Below are positions 44,480-57,000 of a stretch of 64,000 nucleotides of DNA, piece by piece (position 1 is the stretch's first letter; each line of letters starts with the position of its first letter). The position numbers were made by a program, and so were the translations under genes. The stretch spans positions 402,501-466,500 of the forward strand of contig NC_033558.1 in assembly GCF_001680005.1 (NCBI RefSeq), read 5' to 3'. The DNA comes from Plasmodium coatneyi. Taxonomy: Eukaryota; Apicomplexa; Aconoidasida; Haemosporida; Plasmodiidae. A model generated the notes under the pieces. That model was not told the origin of the DNA. It saw nothing but the letters and a program-made list of their open reading frames with translations, and ran no database searches.

Positions 44480-45749
44480 GAATGTGTACTAGCCAACTTT
44501 CCACCCCCCTTCCCGTTTCTTCCTGTCCCAAAGCAATAAATAGTGCATGAAATGTTTTCCCCTCCTCAAAATTATAATTAACATGTAACGCCCCTTTTCC
44601 ATATTGTAAGTAGCATACAATGTCCCTAATCCCCACCCCCTTCCCTCATCACCAACTACCATGATCTGCAATGTTATAAACAAATTAGCCTCCATAATTA
44701 TGCAAATTGTGCAAAGCAGGAAGAAAAAATTATTTTAAAAAATGTATATATGCATGATTATGCGTAATATTGTGTGTGTAGAATGCGATAATTATTTATA
44801 TAAAGTAAAAATAAAAGTGCAAAAATATAAAAAAAAATAAACATATAGAGTATAATCTACATTACAAAAGGAAGGAAGAAGGAGTGAAAGTGCTCAAAAT
44901 CGTAGTATATAATATAATATACACATATTTAATGCATGCATGAGTTGTGTGCAGTGTATTTATGATATAAGCACGAAAAAAAGAAAAAAAAAAAAAAAAA
45001 AAGAGGGAATCATTATTCCTAAGTGATCATAAATAAAAAAGAAGAAGAAGAAGGATATACTACAAAATATTACTACGGAAATATGTATACATTCTCTTCT
45101 TAGTACATAATGAATATAATTCCTGTGTATTATATTCCTTCACATTTTGCCTCATAAATACACGTTTTCTATAACATATGTATAAAAATGCACATTCGAA
45201 AAAAAAAGGGTGCGGGGGAAAGAGTATTTTGTATATATGTTGACTGTACTATATATACATTAAAAGGTTCTTAATAATTTCTTCTAATAATAGGGAAGCC
45301 CAAATTAATAATACATATTGAAATTCTTAACTGGGAAGGAGAGAAATTTTGGTCCCCCTCCTTTTTCCTTATTACTTTTTTTTTTTCTTTTTTTTATTTC
45401 ATTTTACTTTCCTTGATGGTAGTCGTGGTGATTTTCCCAATTCTGCTGTTGCCCTAAATCATTTATATATATATATGTGTGTGTAACAATTTTGATGGTA
45501 TATATATATAAATACTTTAGAGCAACATTTCCTTAAGGAAATTGAAAAAAATATGAACTATTAGAAAGAGGAAGTAAAGAATTAAAAAATTTTGGCATGT
45601 GTGTGCTTGTTCTTATAATCATTTCCTATATTATGTACAAAATATTCAACACACATATGAACACATTCTGTAATGAATATATAAGGAACAACAACACAAC
45701 ACATTACAATACAAAATTTATTGCATAAAAGAATGTACACACATAAACC
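44480..45749. other. Spacer between KIR K10 and K11
   Basis: AT-rich with no credible gene. A-rich tracts at 44980-45005 and 45040-45060, T-rich at 45360-45410. No motif recognised. Confidence 0.55.
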
Positions 45750-47324
45750 ATGGTGACAAAAGTAATAATACCCCCTTTTCATTTATTCCAATAATATCGA
45801 TATATTCATGTACTCACACATAACATTTTATGTGCATAACGCAATAAATTTAGAATGAATACACACGTATAAATATATATTGCCAATTACTTTCATAGGA
45901 GGACTGCAATGTGAATGATTTGCCTTCCAAACAAGTATATCACCATTTCAAGAGTGGTAAAAATGGATGTGAAGAAGCCAGTTCTTGGGCAACGGGAATA
46001 GAAGAAATTTTAGATGGTAAATTGAGCAGAACCTCGCAACATGAAGCAGGGGAATATGCAAAAAAAATTGCCCAAGCTTGGTGTCTTTTATCTAAATTGA
46101 ATATAAAGGGAACGCAATGTGAAAAGATGTGTGATTTTTTTTATTTTTGGTTAGGAGAAATGCTACATAACAAATTGAAAACATGGGATACTCAACCTGA
46201 GGTTGTTATACAAAGCATCTATACTAAATTGAACGGTGCGTCCAACAACGAACTGTGTGCTAACACTTTTTTGAGCAGTAACATGGAAACAGGTTTCCTC
46301 CAACGAAGAAAAAAAGTCTTTGATTATTACTACGATTATAAAACCATATGGAACAAATTAAAGAACTCCGAAGCGGGGAGCTCTTCTGCGTGTACTAATG
46401 AATATGATGACTATCTAAAAGGCGATAAGGGAAGTAGTTCAGATGGTGGCGCTGATTCAGCTTATAAAATGGTAAGTGCAAATTGCGGGAGTGGTGGTGA
46501 TGATTACTGTGATAAAATTGTGAAGAAAATCGGGGATGGAAAGAATATCCCAAAACCATCAGAATTGAAAAATAAAGCACTCTCTGGAATGGAGGAATCT
46601 CCACCATCAGACACAGAGGACGGAACGGATGAGGCAAATCTCAGTTCCTGTTTGAAACAACTATCTTCAGCAGAACCTTCAGCAATTACTTCATCATCAT
46701 CATTGTCCCACCTACCATCACCACAGGAGGGTAATGATAGTGGTAGTGGTATCGTACCTGGTGTGGTCACTTCTGCAGTTGGCACACTAGTAGGCCTCCC
46801 AGTGGTCAGTGCCCTTTTATATAAAGTAATAATTATAATTACCACCAAAACCACTATGTACTTGAAATATGTCAACATATATATATATATATATATATAC
46901 ATATGTATATATGTACATGTATATATATATGGGGTATATATATATACATACACATATATTTCTTTCCTTTTCCTTGGTCCCTGCTTTCTTTCTTTTCTTT
47001 CCATTCTTACTTCAGTATACTTCCTTACCCTCTTTGATAAGCAACAAATTTAGAGGAGGAGGAAGCAGAAACCGAAGAAAGGCAAGATCTATCATCCACC
47101 ACAAATTAAACACATCCTTATCAGAGGACGACCACTCGACATTAGACGATTCAACGTATGATTCTACCGACGTTTCGACAGTAGCAGACACTTCCACAAT
47201 AGGAGATTCCACAGCGGATGCTTCTACTTTATATAATGAGTCGGAACCCAGAACGGGAAGAACAAGAAGAGCAAATAATAATAGAAGGGCAGATCGGAGC
47301 AATGTAGCTTATCATCGCATATAG
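45750..47324 (+). CDS. KIR K11: three-exon KIR/PIR protein
   Basis: The model is join(45750..45761,45899..46825,47016..47324), about 415 residues. Exon 1 is MVTK before GTAATA. Exon 2 starts EDCNVNDLPSKQVYHHF, with CDFFYFWLGEML near 82-93 and QRRKKVFDYYYDYKTI. A Gly/Ser/Asp insert (DKGSSSDGGADS) lies inside the cysteine region, and a Ser-rich linker precedes the membrane segment GLPVVSALLYK at GTAATA. Intron 2 contains a TATATG microsatellite. Exon 3 starts YTSLPSLISNKFRGG and ends NVAYHRI. It is one of the longer intact copies because of the insert and linker. Confidence 0.9.
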
Positions 47325-48524
47325 CGCCTTTCCCTCCTTTTCTTTCTTCCTTCTTTCATTAATTATATAATCAGTGTGTATGTAATGTCCATTGCCATCC
47401 CTCCCCCCCTTGTCCGAAGTACAGTCAGGTTATAATATTCCACATATATATATATTATTTAAAAAGTGTGTGCAATCCACTTCTATTCTGTCTAAAAGTG
47501 ACATAATATATGGAGTGAGCACATTCTTCTTATTTAAAATAACATATTACTTAAAGTGAGTACTTCTTTTAAGGTGTCAAGAAAAAAGAGAAAGGAAGGA
47601 AAAAAAGGAAGAAAAAAAAAGTACTCCCTATACATGCATAAGAACTGCACTACATGTGAGCTATACAGTGTACTGTATTAATAAATTTCTAATAAATTTT
47701 CTATAACAAATTTCTAACAAATTTTTCTAACAAATTCCTCTAACAACAAACTAACAGGGACCACCACCATCCCTCTCTCTTTTTTTTTGTTTAAAAATAG
47801 TAGTAGAGCACCAAAAATAACAACAGAATATAAATCCATAGCACACACGCTAAAAAAAGTTTTTCATTAAAAAGGGGGGGGGACGGAAAAAGAATTTACA
47901 CTTATTAAAGTTGCATTGTATATAAGCTGCACCTTATTAAAAAGTTGCACTGTATATAAGGTATTCACTTAATAAAGTTGCACTTATGAATGAATTTGCA
48001 TTTAATAAAGTTTCAATGTATATAAAGTATGCACCTTATTCAGGTGCCCTTATTAAGGTATTCACTTATATGTAGGTGTTGACTTATATTTAAGGTGCAC
48101 TCCTATTTACATGAACAATAATAATTGAAGCGTGCAAGTAATAATAAAATAACACGCTCTCCAAATAATTGTACACAATTCAATAATATAATACATAGAA
48201 TAAAGAAGGCATAGGAGAAAAAAAAATTTGTAATTGCATCTTCCCCTAATTTTTATTCTACTATTCCAGTATACATACCCTTCCTACATTTTTATGCCTT
48301 CAATTATATATATGTGCACATATAATAGTTCGATACATACATATTTTTTGTGTGTTACCCCTGATTAGAAGTTATATAGTGTACATTATTGGAAAAAGAA
48401 TAAAAATTTACTATTCATAATCAACATGGGACATGCAGAAATTCTCACATATGTATTCTGCATAAATGCATAAATAATTTTGCAATGAATTTTTTATAAA
48501 AGGACTAATATACAGCATCAAATC
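47325..48524. repeat. Spacer between KIR K11 and K12 with ATTAAAGTTGCA repeats
   Basis: No gene. Positions 47905-48110 hold about seven degenerate copies of CTTATTAAAGTTGCACTGTATATAAGGT. Positions 47690-47750 repeat TTTCTAACAAATT. The rest is AT-rich K12 5' flank. Confidence 0.6.
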
Positions 48525-50000
48525 ATGGGAAATGAGGTACTAAGAATGCCTTCCTTCATTCAAAATATATACATATATAATACGTATATATATATAAATA
48601 TACATATATTACACTTATAGAGTTACCAAGTTCAACAATTGCCCTCAAGGGAAGCATATGAAACATTTAACGATGGCCCGAATAATTGCAATTTCTATGA
48701 AATTGAAGTGGGAAATGCAGTTTCTCAACTAAAAACCGCATTAAATTCGCATCCAAAAGTTAAAAGTGACATAGATAAAATATTAAAGGCCTACTGTTAT
48801 GCATCTCAACGGGGTGGGTGGCGCAATGCCCATGCTTCAACTTGTCAATTCTTCTATCATTGGTTAGGTGATAAAATATGGACTAATGGAAAAGATTTAT
48901 GCGATTACGACTCATTTCAGCGTCTTATTCAAAGCATTTATGACCAATTAAGTAAAATTAAGCCTGGGCATGCATATGGACATGGACGGGGTGGTTGTAC
49001 CAATCTATAACCACGCTACACTATTGATAAGGACCTCCTCTTCTCTAATGCAAAAACAATTTCGGACTATTCTTTAGACTATCACAAAATAAATAATGAT
49101 TTAACAACAAAAGATAAAAGTACATACTGTCCAGCATATAAGGAGTACCTAGACAAAGCTGCTACTGCCTATAAGGAATTGTGCGAGGGGGAGAGTGAAG
49201 GGAGTGAGAGTGGAACTGGCACTTTGCAAAGTTCACTTTGTGGTACATTTATAAGAGAAAGGGCGGGAAATAGCGACCCAAAACTCGACCCAAAAAAGTT
49301 ATTAGAACAGCATTGTCAATCAATACTTAAACCGGAACCAGGAACTGAAGCGGAATCTGCAAAAGTTCAGGATACCCACAGTACTCATGCAGGACAGAGT
49401 ATACCGGAAGGGCAAACACTTGCATCAGATCAATTATCATCCCGTCCAGCAGGAGCAAACACAACGTCCTCTGAAGGTAGCAATATTACCCCAATCATAT
49501 CCTCCGCTGCTACTGCACTAGTCGGATTACCAGCAGTTGCATTCTTCCTATATAAAGTAAATACAATTGGAAGTATACACATTATATTATTTCTTTAATA
49601 CTTATTTTTAAATGAACAAAATAAAAAAGAACAAAGGGCAGAATAAGATTTTTTTTTAACAGACATAGGCATTGTACATAGCACATCCGCCTTCCTTACC
49701 TCTTACTTCTTTTTTTTCTCTTAGTACACTTCCTTATTTTCTGGATTACGTAAGAACCTCTCCCGTGGAAGGAACAATAACAGCAGTGTAAGCAACATTA
49801 GAAGAAAGAGAAGATCCACTGAACATCACCACTTTGATACGTTCACAGAAAACAGTTCAACATTCGATTCAACGGACATTTCCACAATAGGAGACTGGTC
49901 AACAACATCATCATCTACCATCAACAGAACGAACAGAGGAAGAGCAAATACTAATAAAAACCAACGACGAAAAGCGAACATTAGTTATCAGAACACATAA
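48525..50000 (+). pseudogene. KIR K12: KIR/PIR gene with a single in-frame stop
   Basis: Exons are 48525..48536 (MGNE), 48621..49556 and 49725..50000. Exon 2 starts after ACTTATAG with SYQVQQLPSREAYETF, has QFFYHWLGDKIW near 80-91, and reaches GGCTNL. TAA at 49008-49010 (codon 134 of the model) follows. The frame then stays open through NAKTISDYSLDYHKI, the later cysteines and the membrane segment ALVGLPAVAFFLYK at GTAAAT. Exon 3 runs YTSLFSGLRKNLSRG to NISYQNT. With the TAA replaced by any sense codon the model would be a normal 407-residue KIR. This is either a young pseudogene or a sequence error. Confidence 0.8.
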
Positions 50001-51659
50001 CATAGCATATAATGTCGCATGTAGAATATGTACCTTTATTAATTATGAAGTAAGGTGTGTGTATACAATGTGCGCACTCAAAAAAATTATACATGGCTGA
50101 CATATAATGTCTCTCCCCCAAGGAAGTATAACGACATATAGTAGTTCATATAGAAAAGACGAATATTGTCATTATACATAAGTAGTACCTGCATACATAA
50201 GTGGGAAATATGTGCACACTCATACGTCCATACGCCGTTCATACACCGTTCATGTATAAATATACTATGTTTGTACAATGTATTACTTCCTATATGATTG
50301 TTCATATATGTATAAGTGTACACACACACCCACTACCACCCTCTTTGGAGAAACTCTTTATATAAAGTTAATACCTAACAAATATGGAAATATTGTGCAC
50401 ATAACATATATTTAAACTGTAATAGTAAAGTATGGTACATACTCCCCAAAGAATGATATAATCCTGCTACTGGATTACACACTGTGCAATACTTCTAATT
50501 TTATACTCAAAAAGGGGGGGAGTGTCTGCGGGTGGTAGGTGGGTTGTATTGGGAAGTTCATTATTTTATATGTGTATACAACACATTATTTTTTGCTCAA
50601 TGTGATTATGAATTCTACTTCCTTACGTTAAATATTCTGTAATGAATTCCTTCCTATACACAATAACGTATAATATAATAATGCAGGGAACATATATAAT
50701 TATTATGTACATAAAAATAAAAGCAGTTCTGTGTAATTTAACTGTACAGAATGTAAAACTGGAATGATAATATAAAATTACTCTGATCACCATTTATTTC
50801 TATGCATATTTCTTACATTGGTACTACATCACATACATTTCATGCCATACAAAAAGGAAGAAAGGAGAACGGACACATTAATATGTATGAAGTATAATGT
50901 TAAATAAAAAAGAAGAAAGGGAATAGGAATAGCTCAAATGGTATATAAAGTACGCACATTTCTAATATGAATAAATGAATTTATTAATAATGTACACTTC
51001 TCTGGATAGAAAAAATAAGAACAGGGAATTATTACTACTAAATAATCTGAAAGGAGGAAGAAAAGAATAGGGATGTACTGCAGGAAGTGTTATTATGCGC
51101 GCAATAAAATAGGAACATGTAATGTAATAACATACATGCTCTAAACGGTGACGTGAAAAATATATTATTAATAGCACAACAAGTGTATGCGGCAGATATG
51201 AAGGAGGTGAATTATGTTATTTCCTCCCTCCCACTCTTCCTTTCTCATCTATTTTGCTTCTTTTTTTTTGCTTATGCATTTTGAACTTGTTTTAATTATA
51301 TTCATATAATAATTTTATACATATGTGTATAATGTGTGTTATCTTTTTTTTTGAAGAATTAAAAAATATATATATTATTGAAGAAAAAGGAAGGAAAATA
51401 AACATTCCATTCATTCCACATATATACATTGCACATATACAAGAAAATATATACAACACAACAACCCCCTTTTTTAAAAAAAAGAAAAGAAAGGAAAGGA
51501 AGGAAGTTTATATATTATTATACACAAATATATATATAGAAGGAAAATATATACAACAAAACAACCCCCCCTTTTTGAAAAGGAAGGAAGAAGTTTATAT
51601 TATACATATACATATGAAGAAAATATACACAAAGGAACACCAACACATATATATTAACA
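50001..51659. other. Spacer between KIR K12 and K13
   Basis: AT-rich with no credible gene. A direct repeat of AAATATATACAACA(C/A)AACAACCCCC lies at 51447 and 51547. No regulatory motif recognised. Confidence 0.55.
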
Positions 51660-53510
51660 ATGTCCGAAACCGCACCAGTAGCACCACCGGTAAGAGCAAC
51701 AATTTTAGGGGATTGAGGAAAAGTAGTAGGTGGTGGAAGGAAAATTGTTAGGTGGTAGGCGTGGAATGTTGTTAGGGGTGGAAGAATATAAAAATGTGTG
51801 TGCTGTATCTACATATATATATATATGTCTTTATAACATATATGTACACATTCCACACATAACGCCCACCTCCCCAGACGTGTAGACTAGGGTCAATTCA
51901 GCAGCACTTAACCTCATATAACTCCTTCTATACAAATTTCGAGGGCCACAGCGGTGGAGGGGCTGGTGTTGCACAATTGAACGATAAATTAGGGACTGCC
52001 TGTTCGGAATGTACGAAAATTATTCAGGACGCTGCAAAAATCGAAAACGCCTACGAGTACGCATGTCACCAGAATAAGGAACCAAACTACAAGAATAATG
52101 AACCCTGCCACTTGTTTTATTATTGGTTCGGACACAACTATTGGTCTCACCTAAATGGAAAATCATTGCCCGACCTCTTGCAGGAAATTTACACTACGCT
52201 GGAAAAAACTTCTTCCTGCAGTAGTGGAAAGAAGTGTGAATTTAAATACAAAGATCTTGAGGACCAAGAAAATGACCAAACCATTTTGGGTCATATGAAA
52301 ATAATATTCGAATATTACCACGATTATAAGGAATTACCGAATTTATTAAGAAGGTATGGTGCCACCTGTGCGAAAGAGTGGTCAACCTATTGGGAAACAG
52401 TTTCTTCAGCATGTAAAGCTATGAAGGAGAAGTGCGAAAAGGACAGGGATGGTGATCATAGCAGTAAGCAATATTGTAAAGACTATAATGATACCTATGC
52501 AATATATTGTGCTACTGCTCAGCTCCAAAAAGAGAAGGAAGAACTAATAACACAGACCCTCCCTGAAGCCGTTCGTTCCGCCACAACAACGTCTTCTCTT
52601 TCTTCCATCTTTGGCACCTTAGCAACCATAGGTGCCCCTGTCCTCCTATATAAGGTAAGTGTACAATTACATTTACCAAATTATAAAAGTGAATAATATA
52701 ATGCGTAGACACACTATTTCCATATAAAAAGACAAATGTAGTACAGAATAAACGACATCATATTCGGGTGCATAACACCCACCTAACACAAACTTCCTTC
52801 CACCTACCACATAACAACCTCCCTGCCACCACCCTAACAACCCACCTATCACCCTACCACCTAACAACCCTTCCTTCCACCTGTCACCAATCACCCTAAC
52901 AACCTTCCTTCCACCAATCACCAACCACCTAACAACATTCCATCTACCACCACCCTAACAACCCACCTACCACCACCCTAACAACCTTCCTACCACCACC
53001 CTAACAACCTTCCTACCACCCATAACAACACCGTCATTCCACCCGTAACAACCTTCCTTCAACCCCTAACAACCTTCCTTCCACCCCTAACAACCTTCCT
53101 TCAACCCCTAACAACCTTCCTTCCACCCCTAACAACCTTCCTTCAACCCCTAACAACCTTCCTTCCACCCCTAACAACCTTCCTTCCACCTAATACTCCT
53201 TCCTTCCCTTTAGTATAAACCATGGTCTTCTTGGTTCGGTAACAATTCAAATGGAAGAAGCACAAGAAAAAGAAGATCCACCAGGAATGAATTAGACACA
53301 TTAACGGAAGCTTCCACCACAACGGATTCCACACTAGACTCCACAACAGCGGATGATTTCACCACACTACATTCTCCTACTGCGTACACAAGACGGTCTA
53401 CCACAGGAGCGTCTACAGGGCAGGCTACAAGGAATAGAAGGGCAGGAACAGGAACAAATAATCATAATACGCCGGGTCACCGGAACAATGTAGGTTACAG
53501 TCGGATGTAG
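51660..53510 (+). CDS. KIR K13: three-exon KIR/PIR protein with repeat-filled intron
   Basis: The model is join(51660..51689,51878..52654,53214..53510), about 367 residues. Exon 1 is MSETAPVAPP before GTAAGA. Exon 2 starts TCRLGSIQQHLTSYNSFY, has HLFYYWFGHNY near 88-98 and EYYHDYKEL. It ends with the linker SATTTSSLSSIFGTL and a membrane segment closing PVLLYK at GTAAGT, with no long spacer between the cysteine region and the membrane. Exon 3 starts YKPWSSWFGNNSNGRS and ends NVGYSRM. Linker, membrane end and tail all resemble K1, which lies on the other strand at the far end of the window. Intron 2 (559 bp) is mainly a TAACAACCTTCCTTCCACCCC minisatellite. Confidence 0.9.
52770..53200 (+). repeat. 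CCTAACAACCTTCCTTCCACC minisatellite in K13 intron 2
   Basis: About twenty copies of a unit of roughly 20 bases. The last eight (from about 53030) are nearly identical and alternate TTCAACCCC with TTCCACCCC. Related degenerate sequence lies at 480-760, downstream of K1. Confidence 0.8.
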
Positions 53511-53514
53511 AACA

Positions 53515-53608
53515 CCTGGATGGGAAAGGGAAGGGGAATGATTCCGTTTCCCTCCCAGGACATAAATGACCGCGCACATTTTATATACAGCGTAAGGAAC
53601 AAAATGGC
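53515..53608 (+). other. KIR K13 3'-UTR stem-loop and CATAAATGACC motif
   Basis: GGGAA...TTTCCC-type pairing (about 53528-53556) is followed by GACATAAATGACCGCGCACATTTTATATACAGCGTAAGGAACAAAATGGCA. This is the best copy of the KIR 3'-UTR motif in the window and starts within a few bases of the stop codon. Confidence 0.5.
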
Positions 53609-54083
53609 ACTTTCACTTCTTTCATTATTCTTTTTTCCCTTTCCTTCCTCTCTTTTTCTTTTTTATCTTTTCTTTTCCTTCTTTCTTTTTTTTTTATTCC
53701 TTTTCTTCACATTTCTTTCTTTTCTTCCTACATTTGGTAAGTTTGAATAAGCACATAAGGAAAGAATATACCCAACGCGGATGCGGAAAAATGTGCTGAC
53801 ATTTTTGAAGATATATTCGTGTATTTTAAAAAACAAAAAAAAAATTTATAAAGTCAAAAATTCTTATAACAGAATGAATAAACATTTTTTTTAATTCTTC
53901 AATAAAAGAAGAAATTTTACCAAACAAATCAAAATAAAGTGAAGGACGAAAATTTTTTTTTCACTTCCACATATATCAGGTATACATCAGCATAAACAAT
54001 TTAATGCAAAACGAGAAAAACAAAAAAGAAAGGAAAATATTTATTACACCCTAAAACCCGGAATCTGAATCTGAACGTGGAAC
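53609..54083 (-). other. Convergent spacer, SICAvar S3 3' flank
   Basis: T-rich sequence at 53610-53720. Then, read on the minus strand from 54083 to 53850, comes the SICAvar 3' flank: TTTTGCATTAAATTGTTTATG, AAGTGAAAAAAAAATTTT, TTTGATTTGTTTGGTAAAATTTC. It lies directly after the S3 stop. Confidence 0.6.
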
Positions 54084-57000
54084 CTATTCCTTATAAACTT
54101 GTTCCACAGGAACACATTTCTCAGGAAGAAAGTCTTCCTCCCTAAACCCGGAATCTGAACTTGGAATCTGCTCCTTAGGAACACATTCCTCAGGAACAGA
54201 GTCTTCCTCCCTAAACCCGGAATCTAAATTTGGAACCTGTTCCTTAGGAACATCTTCCCTAGGGACCTCTTCGCCAGAAACAAAGTCTTCATCCCCAAAC
54301 CCGGAATCTGAACTTGGAACATGTTCCTTAGAAACACCTTCCTCCAGAACAAAGTCTTCATCCCTAAACCCGGAATCCGAACTTTGAACCTGTTCCTTAA
54401 AAACACCCTCCATAGGAACAACGTCTTTTTCCCTAAACCCGGAATCTAAACTTGGAACATTTCCTTGTTTTATAAATTCGCTTCCCATAAATTGTCGAAC
54501 CAAAATTTCAAAAAAGTCTTCCTTTGTCAAATGGAGATCCCCTTTTTGACATTCGTTTAAGACTTCTAAATGAATATCAATAATCATGCGGCGACGTACA
54601 CCACGACGATGACCATCACGTTTTTTTCGGCTCTTCGTTCCCGTTGGAACAGATCTTGGTTGTCTACGTTCCTTTACTAAGGTATATTCATGTGGACCAG
54701 AGTGGTCCATAGCACGGTCTATAATTTGTTCTTCTAAGGATGGAGGTCCACGTACTTTATGTGCTCTTTTGTAACGTTTTCTTTTACCAGGCAAGCCAAA
54801 ATACTAAAAAAAAAAGAGAAAGGAAAAAAGATAGGGGGAAAAAGTAATTTTTCAGGTGTAAATACTATTATTATGATTATAATTGCCATCACAACATAAG
54901 AGATATGTGTCCATCTAAGGTAAAAAAAGCAAGGGTCAGAAGGTGTGTGCTCCCTCTTTTCTTTTATTTTATTTCCTTTTTCCTTCTTCTTTTTTTCTTC
55001 TTTTTTTATATTTTTTCCTTTTTCTTTCTTTTTCATTCCTTGTTTTTTTTTTTCCTGTTTTTTTCCTCTTTAAATCTTTTTCTTACTTTCCAAAGGAGGT
55101 AGATCATAGCAGACATACCAATGAAGACGGGAATTGTAGGAAGGTATGGGGTAAGGAGATCAGGAAGGTTGTCAATCTTGCTAACAACAGGGGCAGCAAT
55201 TCCATCTGATGATTTTGTTGCTGCCGATTGAGAAGTTGTTTTTGTAAGTTGAGTTCTGTCTAGACCCTCTCCTCCTGAACTGGATGACTGATCATCCCTG
55301 CTAGGTTTCTGTGGATCAAGTTGTGTATCATCATCCGTAGTTTTCTTCGTTTCAACAGGTGTATTGGCCACCTCCTTAGCAAGATCATCTCGATGACCAG
55401 CAAGGGCGGGAGATGAGTCAGGTTGTGGAGGAGCCTGACCAGGAGTCTGAGTTCCTGTACTACTAGTGCTGACACCTTGGGGGTCTGGATCTGTAGAGGA
55501 AGGATTAGGAGGAAGTTGTACTTTATTCCTGAACTACATTAATAGTACGTGGCACACTACATGAGGCCCAAGCAGGACCAATGGCTCCTGTGATCGCCCT
55601 CATCAAGATCAATCACAGCAATATTGGGTCGTGATATAAGTTCTGCTGATTGTGGCAGAATATCATCGTCTGGATTAAGACATGCACTGGGATCTGCGTC
55701 AGCATGCACCATTTGATTCTCGCATTCTTCCTTTGTGGGAGTTTTCTTAGGAAATGTTGTATCCTTACCTGTTTTGGTTTGATCAGATTCCTCCGGCGTC
55801 GTTTTTTTCTGAGAAGTTTTTTCTTCTGCTGGCATACTTGGTGGAGGATCCGATGTTGATGGTGTTTCACCCCTCCCACTTGGTGGTTTCGCGGGTGCTG
55901 CCTTTGCTGGATCTGCTGGTTCCGGTGGGGGTGCTGGTGCTTGGGGATCCCCTAATGACAGGTTCTTCATCGTCTGTAATATGCTTTTTTCTCTTTTCTC
56001 CACCTCCTTAAGCTTCGTCATATATTCCTCCCCCTCTTGCTCCCTGTATGTATTTTTACTTTTACCCTTCCATTGAGTCCATCCTAATGATCTTTTCATT
56101 CCACTGCTCGCATTGCACCAATTTTTCTTATAAATTTCATCTAACTCTCCTTGCTTACTCTTACATTCCATCCATTTCATAATTCTATTGAGCATGTCCT
56201 CATTATCCCTCCTTAAATTATTAATTTTTAAGTACATACATTTCGTATATTCCCCTGTCTCACTGAAAATTCCGTCCACGGAGTGTACCCTTTTGAAAAC
56301 TCCCTCAATAACATCCTCCGATACGCACACATCCTTTATATGTAATAACCAGATATTCAAGAGATCACATGCCTTAACACACCATTTCTTCCCACCCTGT
56401 TTTAACACTTCTCCTTCACATGAATAATTAATACGCCCTACCATTAGTAAATTCTTTAGGAGCAGTTTGCAAAATTCCTTATGTTCTTTTAAATTTACAT
56501 CGTCGTCATCTTCCACGTCACACCACGTGGACAGCACATTAAATTTTTCTCTATCATAATGAATGTCACTATGCAGAGGATGATTTGAGAATTTTGTAAA
56601 TAATTCCCCCCAGTTTTCTACGGAAGGAATGAAGAACATAGAAAGGAGGAATGCACTTATATGTACATGGTTCATGCATGGTTATCTATAATCCAGGTAT
56701 AACTATTACTACGGGAATTACGTATACTTTTCTATATGGACAATAGAAATACACAGTGGTCACATTGTACCTTCTTCCCCGTCCTGGACTTTTGGTCCCA
56801 AGTGTACAGAACAACCTGATGCATTCTCTATTATTTCCTCTATTTCCTTCACCAACTTTCCTCTTTTTGCATCATCTGTTCCTGCTTTTTCCATTTCCTT
56901 TAATTTTTCATCCACACGTTCCATGGGAAAATCATTACTGGTATTAGTCAATATCCCTAACTCCTTCTTATCATCCCTTCCGAATAACTTTATAACACTT

